This document shows positions 43,326 to 54,606 of a DNA stretch of 64,000 nt, piece after piece; the first letter of the stretch is position 1; each line of letters begins with the position of its first letter. The notes beneath the pieces were generated by a model. It saw only the letters and a list, made by a program, of their open reading frames with translations. It was not told the origin of the DNA and made no database searches. Made by a program: the position numbers and the translations under genes. Origin of the DNA: Orientallactaga sibirica (Eukaryota > Chordata > Mammalia > Rodentia > Dipodidae); contig JAEOAD010000031.1 in NCBI GenBank assembly GCA_036365145.1, positions 7,784,001 through 7,848,000 on the forward strand. The letters run 5' to 3'.

Positions 43326-44791
43326 ACAGAAAGTCCTGCCTGGGAAGTCAGCTTCCCAGAGATGCAGACCACCAGGCCCCTATCCAGATCCATTGAGTCT
43401 AAGTTTGTATTTGAACAAGATCCCTGGGTGATCTGCGTGCACACACTGAACTCTATGTTTGCACAGCACTGCGCTAGACTTTTGTTTCCTGGGATGGGAA
43501 ATGGGATGGTGACATAAAAACGTCTTGACAAAGTGCTTCCTTAGTCAACTTCATCTGCCATGGCAAAAGGGGCAAAGTCAGCTTTTATTGTGGACCTGAT
43601 TTTTTTTTCTTTTCTGGGGACTTGAGGGTACCACACGCTGTTCTTCACCACTGTGGAGATAACACACAAGATCAGGGGAGCAACCCGAATTCGCATTGGC
43701 ACATATGCACAACTTTTACTCAATGCAAGAACTGGGAAACTCTTAAGCCTCTTAGGCCAACAGCTCAAGATGCTTGTCAGCTGAGTTCAGGTTTGTATCT
43801 GAGTGAAGGACTGGGAATCTGGGTTAAAGAAAACGACATGTAAGGTCCGCAGTAGATGGATAGGTAAATCGTTAGTGAAAAGATGGCTTATTTTAATGCA
43901 GTGCGGTGAGGGAAGCAGGGAGTGATGTCTAGGGATGGTGGACACTGAGGAGTACTTGGCCAAGGAATGGGGAGAGTGCCAGAAGGAGGCTTCAGAAGCG
44001 AGTGGCTACCTCGGATGGAGGGGTTACATGGCAGAAGCTCGCAAGGGAGATGTGGGTGGGCGTGGTAGGCTGGGTTGGCCTATGGAGCAAAGGGATGAAA
44101 TTGCAGAATGAGTTGGGCATGCAAGGAGCTAAGTATTGTGTGGTTCTGCTGGGGTATGAAGGAGCAGGCAGGGTAGTGTGGGAAGTGAGGATGGTAGGGT
44201 CCAGAGGTGGACAGCAGTTCCGATCCAGGGTCGTAATCTACCATGGTGAAAATGATCTCGTTCTCAGAAAGTTGTCAAAGGGATGCAGAGGAATGAATTG
44301 ACTGTGCTTGTGAATCAGAAGGATTGCAGGAGCCACTTTGTGAAGAGAAGCTGGAGAAAAGTGAGTGTCCACATCCATGGAAAGAGGATGTGAGACTGGG
44401 CCCTGCAGGGAGGCTGAGGGGAAAAGCTGTGCGTTGAGGTTAGACAGTCAAATATTAACATGCTGCCTGTGTGTCTCACTACTTCTCAATCTGCGACCAC
44501 TCTTTAAAGCCTAGAGTTTAAGTTGGCTTGTGCTTGCAAGTCTTTCTTCAGACAGGGTGGAAGCCCCCACATCTCTGAGATATAGAGATATAGGGAAAGG
44601 TCCTTTTGAGGGAAATTTGTAGCCCCAAATGTGTTCATTATTAATGAAGATGGAGCTTTCTGCCCTGTAAAAAGGGTTGATGTTATGAACTCATCTTAAG
44701 AAGTTAGAATAGGAACAACTGAATCAACCCAAATAAAAGTGGGATAGTATTGAAGATAAAAAAAATGACAAATGAAATAGAAACCAAAGTA
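43326..44791. other. Unique DNA
   Basis: No repeat family assigned. Frames of 73-99 codons exist, including 44002-44301 (+), G-rich and Trp/Gly/Val-heavy, typical of random G-rich DNA. Confidence 0.5.
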
Positions 44792-45008
44792 GAGGCTGGA
44801 GAGATGTCTAAGTGGTTAAGGCCCTTGCCTGCAAAGCCTAAGGAACCAGGTTTGACTCCGTAGTACCCACATAATGCCAGATGTACAAAGTGTCACATGA
44901 ATCTGGTGCTCATTTGCAGTGGCTAAAGGTCCTGGCACACTCATTCTCTCTGTCTCTTTTCTCTCTAACTCTCTGTTTGCAAATAAGTAAATAAAAATAG
45001 ATCTTAAA
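44792..45008 (+). mobile_element. DIP-like SINE
   Basis: Sense copy, moderately diverged: 'ggctggagagatgtctaagt', 'catttgcagtggctaaaggt', weak CT tract and A/T-rich tail. 'aaacca' and 'aaagt' occur on both sides. Confidence 0.88.
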
Positions 45009-45129
45009 AAAACCACTAAAGTTATTAAGGAATATAAGTAGGCTCAAAAGATTGTACTTTGGAAAGACTGATCAAATATATGAATCTGTTTTGCATGCCT
45101 ATTAAGGGGAGGAAGAAATATTAATGAAA

Positions 45130-45335
45130 GTGAAGACAGAGATAGGGTTAATTAATTGCCTCGGCACGATCACTGGGAGTAAATTACAAACACAGTACTT
45201 GAGAGTCAAGAGCATCCAGAGTTCTTCCTGCGTGCATAACAGACTCCTGCTTCATCCCCCATTCTCTTGGGCCCAAGGGACCAGCGGCATTTTGTTAATC
45301 TTATTCTCCTTCTCATCTTGAAAGTTAATTTTATT
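45130..45335. promoter_or_regulatory. Candidate conserved non-coding element
   Basis: 'gggttaattaattgcctcgg' followed by 'cacgatcactgggagtaaat' and 'agcggcattttgttaatctt' in repeat-free DNA. Palindromic TTAATTAA and retained CpGs are the basis. Conservation untested. Confidence 0.3.
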
Positions 45336-45349
45336 TTTTATAATTATTA

Positions 45350-45535
45350 GTGACTCGCACTTATTGAGCTTGGCTTCTGTGTTAGACACTGGTAATTATT
45401 TTGCATAAATTTTATTTTAATCCTTTCCTCAATCAAGCCAGGTAAGTGTAGACCTTCTTTGGCTCCATTTTAAAGGTAGAAAACTTGAATTTAGCAGAAT
45501 GGGTTAATTTGGCTTGAGCGCCCATAGTTTTCAAG
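45350..45535 (-). repeat. MIR-type fragment
   Basis: 'cacttattgagcttggcttc', 'tgttagacactggtaattat' and 'ccattttaaaggtagaaaac' follow an antisense MIR/MIR3 order. Confidence 0.6.
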
Positions 45536-45851
45536 AAGGAAGGCCCCATCTACGTGGGGACAGCCTGCTTCCTGGGCTGGCATATCCCTACACAGTTGGA
45601 CTGACACTTCCTCCTCCATGAGGCATTCTCCATCTGAGTGTGTTCACAAGTCCCAAAGGTGCAAGTGGAACACCAGGCTGCCCATCTGGGCCCTGGCATT
45701 GCCATGGCATTCTAGTCATGACCTGGCCCCTTAGATGCTCAACATGGTAGAGTCCTAGTAGTTCTCTTCATCTGTAGTTTCTCTTTTGATGAGTTAAGTT
45801 ACTTGCTGTAGACTGGTTCTTTATACATCCAGAAATAATTCATCAGTTTTT
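45536..45851. other. Unique DNA
   Basis: No gene or repeat recognised. Confidence 0.45.
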
Positions 45852-46000
45852 CTTTCTCTTTTTCGAGGTAGGGTCTCACTCTATCTCAGGCTGACCTGGA
45901 ATTCACTATGTAGTCTCAGGGTGCCCTTGAACTCATGGTGATCCTCTTACCTCTGCCTCCCGAGTGCTGGGATTAAAGGTGTGTGCCACCACACCTGGCA
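45852..46000 (-). mobile_element. B1 SINE
   Basis: Antisense full B1 from 'tttttcgaggtagggtctca' to 'ccaccacacctggca'. 'cagttttt' occurs at both edges. Confidence 0.92.
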
Positions 46001-46002
46001 GT

Positions 46003-46125
46003 TTTTTTTTCTATTTTTTTTTTGAGGTAGTGTTCACTATATAGTCTCAGGGTAGCCTTGAACTCTTGGAGATCCTCCTTCCTCTGCCTCCTGAGTGCTA
46101 GGATTAAAGGTGTGCACCCACCAAG
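46003..46125 (-). mobile_element. B1 SINE with internal deletion
   Basis: A second antisense B1 abuts the first. 'gaggtagtgttcactatata' shows loss of about 35 bp between the right end and 'ttcactat'. Ends 'cacccaccaagc'. Confidence 0.88.
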
Positions 46126-46144
46126 CCCTGTTTCGTCAGTTTTA

Positions 46145-46367
46145 TTATTTATTTATTTATTTGAGAGTGACAGACAGGCAGAGAGAGAAAGAGGCAGAAA
46201 AATAGAGAGAGAATGGGTGCGCCAGGGCCTCCAGCCACTGCAAACAAACTCCAGATACATGTGTCATTTTGTGCATCTGGCTTACTTGGGTCCTGGGGAA
46301 TCGAGCCTAGAACCAGGGTCCTTAGGCTTCACAGGCAAGTGTTTAACCACTAAGCCATCTCTCCAGG
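46145..46367 (-). mobile_element. DIP-like SINE with 19-bp target-site duplication
   Basis: Antisense full copy. Flanked by 'ccctgtttcgtcagtttta' (46126-46144) and 'ccctgttttgtcagtttta' (46368-46386). The single difference is CpG to TpG, as expected from methyl-cytosine decay after insertion. Confidence 0.95.
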
Positions 46368-46569
46368 CCCTGTTTTGTCAGTTTTAAATCGCACAGTACT
46401 CCGAGTCACTTGATAAAATCTTGCTCACTGTCTCACTCATATCACATTCAGGACACAGTTCCTCCCTCTGCACAGTGTGTCCACATGGCATATGTTAGTC
46501 ACTTGTGAGTCCCTTGGTAACTGTCTTGGTTATTAGATGGACTGCTGTGGGATTTCAGTGCATGTGTAC

Positions 46570-46880
46570 AAGCAACTCTTGTACCTCGTGCTGTTTCACA
46601 ATGTTTACACACCTCATTTCATCTCATCACATAGACATCATTACAAGAAGGGTGAATACACTACCATAAGATATTTTAAGAGAGTGAGAAACCACCTTTA
46701 TATAACTTTTAATACCGGAGTCATACTTTACACTTTAGTATTATTATCATTATAATCTCTTGGCATATAAATTGAACTTTATCATTGGAAAAACAGTACA
46801 TGCGGGCTCAGTACTATTGATGAGTTCTGCTATGCAATGGTGATATCCACACTGGGAACCTACAGCATAGGGTTCATACT
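46570..46880. mobile_element. Tigger-type DNA transposon remnant
   Basis: 'acatagacatcattacaaga', 'agggtgaatacactaccata', 'agatattttaagagagtgag', 'cttggcatataaattgaact' and 'ttatcattggaaaaacagta' follow the order of a Tigger-family element in mammals. Confidence 0.65.
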
Positions 46881-47546
46881 CATTCCGTTTCCTTTTCTTT
46901 AAAATGAGGAATCAGGTGGGACCCGTATTTAAAATCCTGTCACATCTTTCTTTGCAAATACTGTGTATTCAGGCCTCATTCCTCGTTTGGGCAGCAGGGC
47001 TTTCGGTATCAATTAGACATGTGCGTTTCAGCACAGTGCTCCTCACCCACTGTGATGGAGCTGCCTGCGGCTCCCTCTAAATAAATGGAGCAGCACGTGA
47101 GACCTAATGGTGGGAATCACACAGCGTCAGAGGCTTCGGGCAGTGGAAGTATATCTCCCACCTCCCAGGCCTTCTCTGTTATGGCTTCTGTTACCTTCCC
47201 CCCGCCCCCCAGGGCTAAAGGGGACATACCCACTGGGAACTACATTCTCTTCTTGACCACAAGTCCTGGATCCTCTGACCTCACGTGTAAGCTCGTGTAG
47301 TCCACTGCTTCTCATCTACCTTTTCCAGATTGTACCCCCAGTGTGTGAACACCCAGCCCCAAGGGCTGGTTGTGGCAATAGGGAGAGTAAGATAATTTGG
47401 TTACATAGTTACATGCACATGTATACATATACAGATACAGATTTCAGCCTTAGAGAAACTGCAAAGCTGCTTTCAAAATATCTACAATAATTTGTGTTCC
47501 CACTCTCAACAAGTTGGAGTTCCAGCTGCCCCCTAACTCTGTTGGC
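46881..47546. other. Unique DNA
   Basis: No gene recognised. 46990-47110 ('gtatcaattagacatgtgcg' and 'ggagcagcacgtgagacc') is repeat-free and may be conserved, but evidence is thin. Confidence 0.4.
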
Positions 47547-47549
47547 ACT

Positions 47550-47690
47550 GTTTGTTTGTTTGTTTGTTTGTTTGTTTGTTTGTTTGTTTATTAAATTTAT
47601 TGAAGTACCTAGGATTGGACTTAGAACTTTGCTTATGCTAGGCAGGCACTTTACCACTGAGTTGTAATCCCTAGCATAGTTTTTATTTAT
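47550..47690 (-). repeat. (TTTG)n and antisense ID-like tRNA SINE
   Basis: TTTG units at 47550-47590, then 'aggattggacttagaacttt', 'gcttatgctaggcaggcact' and 'ttaccactgagttgtaatcc', which is the antisense order of a rodent ID element. Confidence 0.7.
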
Positions 47691-47703
47691 TTGTTCGCTT
47701 ACT

Positions 47704-48036
47704 TTATTTTTGTGTGTGTGTGTATGTGGCATGCATACATGTGTATATGTGTGCAGGTGTAAGTGTGTGTGGAGGCCAGAGGTCAATAGTACATGTCTCT
47801 CTTTATGACTCTTCACCTTATTTATTAAGACAAGATCTCTCACTGAGCCCAGAGCTCACTGATTTGGCTAGTCTGGCTAATCAACTGGCCCAGGGATCTG
47901 TTGGTGCCCACCTCCTGAGTGCTGGGATCACAGGCATGCATGCCACACCCAGAACTTAAGTGGGTTCTGGGGATCTAAACTCAGGTTTCTGTGCTTAATC
48001 AGTAAGCACTTCAGTGACTGGTCCATCTCCCCAGCA
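47704..48036 (-). mobile_element. B3-like SINE, nearly complete
   Basis: TG-rich left end, 'ggaggccagaggtcaatagt', 'aagacaagatctctcactga', 'gtgctgggatcacaggcatg', 'gtgggttctggggatctaaa' and antisense head 'ctggtccatctccccagc'. Confidence 0.85.
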
Positions 48037-48235
48037 TGAGCTCACTATTTTAAATTTGAGCTATTGCAACAGTTGTGAAGCAGTCTCTTTATGTGATTTA
48101 TTTTGTTTCCCTAACGACTAATAATGCATATCTTTTTTTTTTTTTTGCATCTGTGTATGTTAGGTAAAGTGTCTGTTCAAATAATTTGCCCATTTGAGAA
48201 TTGTGTTTGGTTTTTTATTATCAAGTTTTGACAAT
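48037..48235 (-). repeat. Old LINE-like fragment
   Basis: 'ctaataatgcatatc' and 'gtctgttcaaataatttgcc' followed by 'catttgagaattgtg' is wording common in old mammalian L1 sequences, antisense. Low certainty. Confidence 0.45.
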
Positions 48236-48308
48236 ATATATATATATAATTTCATATCAAACATGTGTTTCAAAAAATTAAAAAACATGTTTTAAAAATA
48301 AAAGTCAG

Positions 48309-48574
48309 GGCTGGAGAGATGGCTTAGCGGTTAAGGCACCTGCCTGCTAAACCTAAGAACGCCGGTTCCAATCTCCAGGTCCCACGTTTAGGCAGATGCA
48401 AAGTGACGCAAGGGCGTAATGCCGCACTTGCCCACAAGGGGGTGCACACATCTGGATTTCGTTCACAGCAGCTGAGAGACTGCTGGCACGCCCATTCTCT
48501 GTCTCCCTCTCCCTCTTTCTCTGTCTCTCTCTGTGTGTCTCTCCAAAAAATAAAAAAAAATTAAAATAATTAAA
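48309..48574 (+). mobile_element. DIP-like SINE, long subfamily, 15-bp target-site duplication
   Basis: Sense full copy with one box-B-like unit 'ggttccaatctccag', the subfamily segment 'aagtgacgcaagggcgtaat' and the CTCF-like core 'cccacaagggggtgc' at 48431-48445. Flanked by 'aaaaataaaagtcag' at 48294-48308 and 48575-48589. Confidence 0.94.
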
Positions 48575-48615
48575 AAAAATAAAAGTCAGACGTGTGTTTC
48601 ATAAATACATTGAGA

Positions 48616-48850
48616 CCCTTCATATCTGTGAGTTCCATATCTGCAGATTCTACCAACTTTGGACTGAAAATATTGGGAAAAACACATTTGTACTGAACTC
48701 ATACAGGCTTTTCCCCTTGTTGTATACAATCAACATTCCTATAGCATTTATGCTTTATAAGATACTGTGAGAAGATACTACAGCACATGGGAAGAGGTGC
48801 CTATGTGATACAAATAACCATTACTTAAGAGCTAGAACCTCTTTGGATCT
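48616..48850. mobile_element. Tigger-type DNA transposon remnant
   Basis: 'cttcatatctgtgagttcca', 'tatctgcagattctaccaac', 'ggactgaaaatattgggaaa' and 'tgtatacaatcaacattcct' reproduce the order of a common mammalian Tigger/MER element whose ends read as 'tatccgcagattc'. Confidence 0.7.
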
Positions 48851-49149
48851 TTGGTTTCTATAAGGGATCTTGGATCTAATACTCCACGGTCCCAGGGCTG
48901 CAACTCAATTTCCCTCTGAATACCTTCAAACCATCCAAGTGGCAAAAGCTGACTCAGAGGAAAGTTCTCAGATGTTGATATAAAGTGTGACTTTATTGGC
49001 GTATGGATTGAAACTGAAGACATGGGCATGGATACAATTATGTGAGGAAAAAGGATAGTCTTGCAAGAGGAGATGGCTTAGGACTGAGCATTTGGGATTT
49101 CTCTCTGTACCGCGAGGCTCTATGTGGTGAAGGTAGGGATATTCATTAC
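48851..49149. other. Unique DNA
   Basis: No gene or repeat recognised. Confidence 0.4.
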
Positions 49150-49531
49150 TGTACTTAGGGTCCAGAATGTCCCCCAAAGGCTTGTGTATTGAAGGCGTGG
49201 TCCATATCATAGTACTGTTGGAAGGTAGTGCAGTCTTTAAGGATGGGACCTCGTGGGAGACCTAATGGGGTCACTGGAAGTATATTCTTATGATTGTAGG
49301 ATGCTGGCCTCTTTCTCTGCTTTTCACATCTCAGCCATGAGACAAGCATTTTGCTTCACCACGTGTCCCCACTATGATGCATTGCCTTCACTACAGACCC
49401 AAACAAAAGAAGTGGGGCCAATTGACCATGGACTGAGACTTACAATACTGTGAACCAAAATAAACCTTCCCTCTTTTTTAAGTTGACTCTCCCAGGTATT
49501 TGGTTATAGTAACAGAAAGCTGATTAACATA
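49150..49531 (+). mobile_element. LTR-type repeat, probably MaLR-like
   Basis: 'ccccaaaggcttgtgtattg', 'gaccatggactgagacttac', 'gaaccaaaataaaccttccc' with polyadenylation-type signal, then 'ggtatttggttatagtaaca' and 'gaaagctgattaac'. This is the 3' order of a widespread rodent/mammalian LTR. No internal region is present. Confidence 0.65.
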
Positions 49532-50429
49532 TTTATTCTTCTAGGGTTCACCTTCTAAGTCTTCCCATAACCTCACTCACTAGAAATGGGAGAAAATACA
49601 AGATTAATTCACAGCAGAGAAATTTGATACAGAAAAAAAAAAAAAACAGCTGTGTCCCAGAGGAAGTCATATTCACTTTTTTTCTGAAGTTCTCTGGGCT
49701 TCCATGTAGCTTTCTGCTCAAACTGACTCACAAATTCTCAAGGTTTCTTTCCCTTCGTGGGTGGAACGATCCTCCTGTTGCTCAACAAGCAAAGAAAGTA
49801 GCAGTACTCCAGATAGCCAAAGACATCATCCAGCTCAGCAGACATACAAGCTTTTGTCCTTTGTGGTTTGCATATACCCTGGGCCAAGGGCACCCGAGAA
49901 CAGTCTGACACATCATCCACCTGAAACAGCTGCTCCCACGTGATGCCATCAGGAGAAGCCACCGTGGTCTTTGTGGTGTTTCAAGTGCAAGGTTACAGAG
50001 TAAGCATGATGGGGGAACAATGCCTCCTCATCATTTTCAACCTTTCTGGATAATGCCTCTGTACATCAGCCAGCGATTTTTATTTTAAAATCAATTGTTC
50101 TTATTGTACTCTTCGAAAAAAAAATAGATGCGAAGCTAGGAAGAAAGAAGTGAATTCTAGGGTTTAGTAACACACAGGGCTTGGGGTAGGGTAGGGTGTG
50201 AGAACACAGTCGTGCCCAGCCCAGACTACTATTGTCCTGGAGGATGGGGTTAGCATCCCCGAGTGGTTGCTATGAAGGAGGAATTTCTCATGCTACAAAA
50301 ATGTACCAGACATATGTGGGTAAAGCAACTGTCTTCTGTTACCCTCAGGCACCCTGACAGCCTCCACACTCAGCCCAAGGAAGATGGGGACCTCAGCCCA
50401 TGGAGGAGGTTTTAAGTGAGAGAGATCAA
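49532..50429. other. Unique DNA
   Basis: A run at 49632-49646. No gene or repeat family recognised. Confidence 0.45.
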
Positions 50430-50515
50430 ATGTCAGATCCAAGCTCAGCCACTCACCGGCTGTATGGTTTGGGGAGGGCTCCCTGTTGTCCCTGTGTTGA
50501 ACAGAGGGGACAGCA
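50430..50515 (+). repeat. MIR fragment
   Basis: 'cagatccaagctcagccact' and 'caccggctgtatggtttggg' follow the MIR order. Confidence 0.5.
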
Positions 50516-51255
50516 CCTACTGCTTGGAGGTTTGAGGACCTCAAATGCTGGGTGTACACTAAGAAGATGCAGTTCGAGGCTTGGGTGGGGCTGTGTGGCT
50601 TTAGGCTTCTCCAGCACAGCCAGGGCACATGGGGTGTTGAGGCTGCGAGGCTGGGAACCTGGGAGATCCAAGTGAAGCTCAGCAGGTGCAAGAAGAGCGA
50701 TGATCTCCACTAAGAGGCCAGTTGTTCTTCAGTTGCCTTGGGCAATTGCAGCATTCCATAGTCGTGCTTGGAGAGATGGGTTGCTCAGACATGGTTCCAA
50801 GGTGTCATACTTGGTTCCATCAAGCTACAATACACACAGAGAACATGCACACACACATCATCCACATACCACACATGCCACTCTCAAAACACTTGCTTCA
50901 GCCCCATCTCACCACTGCTGCTTCTCCAAAGCTCACTTCCTAAGCCGGGGAACTTAAAGCATCTGTAGGGAAATCATGGACAGTGGGACCCACATTAGAC
51001 CTTGTTCATTCCCATCAGTTACAGCACTGTCTGCTGAACACCCACTTGCTGTGTGGCACAGAGCCCTCAAGGGGCTACCGCTGACTGAGTTCTGTGACTT
51101 CTCCTTTGCCTCCTGTTGGCCTTGACAGGAGTGGGAGGGTATCTTGTTATCCTGGGCCTTAGTGATAGCCAACAGATCTTTCTGGAAAGCCTTAGTGTCT
51201 TCCCATTGACCTGCACTTGTCTGCCTCTTGCTGCTCTCTAGGGCTGTCTTCTTTG
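50516..51255. other. Unique DNA
   Basis: Frames of 66-132 codons on both strands overlap in 50293-50968 with no domain; I see no gene. A degenerate tRNA-SINE scrap may lie at 50765-50870. Confidence 0.45.
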
Positions 51256-51270
51256 TGACCTGTGTCTTTT

Positions 51271-51480
51271 TAGAAATATTTTATTTATTTGACAGAGAGT
51301 AAGAGAAAAAGGCAGTGGGGAGAGAGGATGGGCATGCTAGAGCCTCCAGCCACTGCAAATGAACTCCAGACACGTGCACCACTTTGTGCAATTGGCTTTA
51401 CATGGGTACTGGGGAATCAAACTCGGGTCCTTACACTTTGCAGACAAATGCCTTAACCACCAAGCCATCTCTCCAGCCCC
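51271..51480 (-). mobile_element. DIP-like SINE with 15-bp target-site duplication
   Basis: Antisense full copy. Flanked by 'tgacctgtgtctttt' (51256-51270) and 'tgacctgtttctttt' (51481-51495), one mismatch. Confidence 0.94.
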
Positions 51481-51507
51481 TGACCTGTTTCTTTTCTTTT
51501 TTGTTTT

Positions 51508-51563
<56 letters not shown>

Positions 51564-51713
51564 TGTTTTTGGCTTTTCGAGGTAGGGTGTCACTCTGGCT
51601 CAGGCTGACCTGGAATTCACTCTATAGTATCAGGGTGGCCTCAAACTCATGGTGATCCTCCTACTTCTGCCTCCCGAGTGCTGGGATTAGAGGCATGTGC
51701 CACCACGCCCAGA
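51508..51713 (-). mobile_element. B1 SINE with (TTTC)n tail
   Basis: TTTC array at about 51508-51563, then antisense B1 to 'ccaccacgcccag'. The array is an expanded and mutated A tail read on the other strand. Confidence 0.92.
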
Positions 51714-51716
51714 TTG

Positions 51717-51862
51717 ATTTGTTTTTTGAAGTAGTGTCTGCCTAGAGCCCAGGCTGATGTGAAATTCACTATGTAGTCTCAGGCTGGTCTTGAACTCATG
51801 GCGATCCTCCTACCTCTGCCTCTCGAGGGCTGAGATTGAAGACGTGTGCCACCATGCCCAGC
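51717..51862 (-). mobile_element. B1 SINE, older
   Basis: Adjacent diverged antisense copy ('gaagtagtgtctgcctagag', 'ctcgagggctgagattgaag') ending 'ccaccatgcccagc'. Confidence 0.88.
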
Positions 51863-52444
51863 TTTGATCTCTGTCTTAACTGAGCCAAAAGCAGAAGGGG
51901 GAAGACAGGAGGAAGGATGCACAAACAGCTGTTTCTTCTTTTTCGCCAGACATTATTTATTCAGGTTTGAGCCGTTGGTCACTGTCATTTATGGTCACTT
52001 TCGTTCCCCGTCTGCCATATGGAGGTGAGAGCAAGAGCAGACTTGGAGTGGGGAGTAAGTGCCGTGGGGGATGTGAGAATTGGCAAGGAGATCTGAGACC
52101 TACCTTGGACAGTGCCAAGGCTCCCATAAACACCTTTATCTGTGGTGTTTATTATGGGGGAGCAAGCCCTTCTTATATTCCTCCCTGTGAGCAGTGGAGT
52201 GCATCTTCTCAGGGTGTCATTATTGTGTTCTATGTGGACAGTGTCCCCTGGCATCAGGTGGCATGATGACCCTCACACTAGTCATTTCTCAGGCTCCAGC
52301 TATGGTGGGCGTCACTTGGGGAACCTGCTGTGTGGTTAAGCTGCAAGCCTGAAACAGCCTTTGCTGTTCCATCTTAGAACTCGCTTCTTGAAGGAGTCTG
52401 GAGTTTGGGAATGGTATAAATACAAGAAGCGAGTTCATATGTTT
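51863..52444. other. Unique DNA, possibly conserved in part
   Basis: 51950-52280 is repeat-free with 'gacattatttattcaggttt' and 'ccataaacacctttatctg'. Three short frames overlap on both strands and give no protein family. Confidence 0.4.
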
Positions 52445-52458
52445 AAAAGACATTTATG

Positions 52459-52700
52459 GGCTGGAGAGATGGCTTAGCAGTTAAGGCACCTGCCTCCTAA
52501 GCCTAAGAACGCTGGTTCTAATCTCCAGCAGTTCCAATCTCCAGGTCCCACGTTTAGCCAGATGCAGTGATGCAAGGGCGCAATGCTGCACTTGGCCACA
52601 AGGGGGCGTGCACATCTGGATTTCGTTCACAGCAGCTGAGAGACTGCTGGCGCGCCCATCTCTATCTGTCTTCCTCTCACTCTGTCTCTCTGTCTCTCTC

Positions 52701-52737
<37 letters not shown>
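52459..52737 (+). mobile_element. DIP-like SINE, long subfamily, young copy
   Basis: Sense full copy with two box-B-like units ('gttctaatctccag' 52515-52528, 'gttccaatctccag' 52531-52544) and a CTCF-like core 'ggccacaagggggcgtg' at 52594-52610. Its tail is about 40 uninterrupted A (52702-52741), and 'aaaagacatttatg' flanks it at 52445-52458 and 52738-52751. Confidence 0.95.
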
Positions 52738-52743
<6 letters not shown>

Positions 52744-52984
52744 CATTTATGCCCAACATTACTCAGGTAAATGTCCATCTCACTAGATGTGGCCGACACT
52801 GCTAGATTACTGATGTAATAGATCTGTAGCCCTTGTTGGCCTTCTACTTTCAGTGTTAAGAATGACACCCACTTTCCTAGAGTCTCTTGCAGACTATGGG
52901 ATCTATGGATATACCCTTTGCCAATGGAGAAATGAATGAGGAAGTTTCTGAGCAAAGCTTGTGTCTCCAAAAATAAGATGCATG

Positions 52985-53300
52985 GGGCTGGTAGAGTGCT
53001 TACTCTGCAAGCATTAGAAACTGAGTTCAGATCCTTGTATCTATGAAAGAGCAGGCTGTGGCAGCATGCATCGGCAATCCCAGTGTCTTGGGGGAGGAGA
53101 CAGGAGGATCCCCAGCACTTAACTGTGGCTAGGCTAGCAGACTCAATGAGCTCCAGGGTCAGTGAGAGACTCTGCCTCAAAAATAAGGTGAAGAGTGATT
53201 GAGAAGCTGCCTGACTTTGATCTCTGGCCTCCATATGCTTGCACACTCATACACATGTGTGCCCACACACACTTAAACACACACACATACACACAAAAAG
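52985..53300 (+). mobile_element. B3-like SINE
   Basis: 'ggggctggtagagtgcttac', 'ggaggagacaggaggatccc', 'gagctccagggtcagtgaga', 'aaaaataaggtgaagagtga', 'tgatctctggcctccatatg' and a CA-rich tail. Complete but diverged. Confidence 0.82.
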
Positions 53301-53318
53301 AGATGTGAGGAGAGAATG

Positions 53319-53340
53319 ACTTTTTTTTTTTTTTTTTTTT
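53319..53340. repeat. T run
   Basis: About 22 T after 'gagaatgac', with no SINE body attached on its right side. Confidence 0.8.
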
Positions 53341-53529
53341 AGAATGAATATGGATGTTTGTGTGAGCATAGAATGCCTAGAGTCACGGCAGTCATTTTGG
53401 GATCAAGAGGAGAAAGGCCTGAAGGAAAGTGATATAATCATGAAAGCGTAAAAGGAAAGGGGGGTGGCCCCTTTTTGACACCACTGATTCACTGTATGGA
53501 CCCCGCAACGCTCCTGCTTCCACAAATTA

Positions 53530-53643
53530 TGGTCTTAGTCAATTTTCTGTTGCCATAACTGAATATTACAAATTGCTTACTTTATAAAGAAAAGAAATTT
53601 TCTACAGTTAGGGAGGCTAGGAATCCCAAAGTAAAGGGGGAGC

Positions 53644-53645
<2 letters not shown>
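53530..53645 (-). mobile_element. MaLR-type LTR, left part (split)
   Basis: 'agtcaattttctgttgccat', 'aactgaatattacaaattgc' and 'ttataaagaaaagaaatttt' are the antisense start of an MST/MLT-type LTR. It resumes at 54642 after the B3 cluster; 'agcat' occurs at 53641-53645 and 54642-54646. Confidence 0.65.
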
Positions 53646-53688
<43 letters not shown>

Positions 53689-53914
53689 GGCATGTCTTGT
53701 GTGCAGTTATGAGTACCCCATGTACATACATATAGAAGTCAGAAGAGAATACAGAGTATCCTCTTCCATTGCTCTTCTTTGTTTCCTTGAGACGGAGTCT
53801 CTCACTGAATCTGGGGCTGCCATTTTTGGTCAGACTGGATGACCAGTGAGCCACAGAAATTCTCCTGTCTCTGCTTACTTTAGGACTGCCTTGTGTGGCT
53901 ACCCCTAACTTTTT

Positions 53915-54168
53915 TTTTGGGGGGGGGAAGGGAGAGACACACAGAGAGAGACACAGAAAGAGGGAGAGGTAGACAGATAGAGATGGGCATGCCAGCAGCC
54001 TCTCAGCTGCTGTGAACGAAATCCAGATGTGTGCGCCCTTGTGGTCAAGTGTAGCATTGCACCCTTGCATCACTGCATCTGGCTAAACATGGGACCTGGA
54101 GATTGGAACTGGTATTCTTAGGCTTAGGAGGCAGGTGCCTTAACCACTAAGCCATCTCTCCAGCCCTC
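53915..54168 (-). mobile_element. DIP-like SINE, long subfamily, 13-bp target-site duplication
   Basis: Antisense full copy with one box-B-like unit and 'gcgcccttgtggtc' at 54033-54046, a version of the CTCF-like core lacking two G on the other strand. Flanked by 'cccctaacttttt' at 53902-53914 and 54169-54181. Confidence 0.94.
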
Positions 54169-54225
54169 CCCCTAACTTTTTATGTGGAAGCTGTTGATTG
54201 AACTCAGGTTCTCATGCTTGCATGG

Positions 54226-54606
54226 TGTAGCATTTACCTTCCTGTTGCTGGGGCAAAACACCTGACTGGAAGCAACTTATAGAAGGAAAGGGTTTACTTC
54301 CCACTTACAGTTTTGTGGGGAATATTCATCATGGCAGGAAAAGCATGGCAGGAGCAGACAGCTGGGCATCACATCTTCACATCAGCATGGAGAAAGTAGA
54401 GACAGAGAAAGTGAGCTAGGTTTGACAAGCAGGGCTGGGCTGTAATACCCCAAGTCCTTCTCTTCCCCCACCCAGTCCAGCAACACACCTCTTCTAGCAA
54501 GTCTTTACCTCCCAAGGGCTTCCCCAAAACTGGGGTTTAAGAATGAGGCTTAATCACAAATACATGAGGCTATGGGGGACATTTTACTTTCAAATCACCA
54601 CACACA
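54226..54606 (-). mobile_element. MT/MTE-like LTR inserted in the B3 element
   Basis: 'ccttcctgttgctggggcaa', 'aacacctgactggaagcaac', 'gaaggaaagggtttacttcc', 'attcatcatggcaggaaaag' and 'attttactttcaaatcacca' follow the antisense order of rodent MT-type MaLR LTRs. It begins TG and ends CA in this orientation. No coding interior. Confidence 0.7.

Noticed and set aside
52677..53246. 189-codon antisense frame, the longest in the window
   Set aside because: It is made of a DIP A tail (poly-Phe) and a B3-like SINE.
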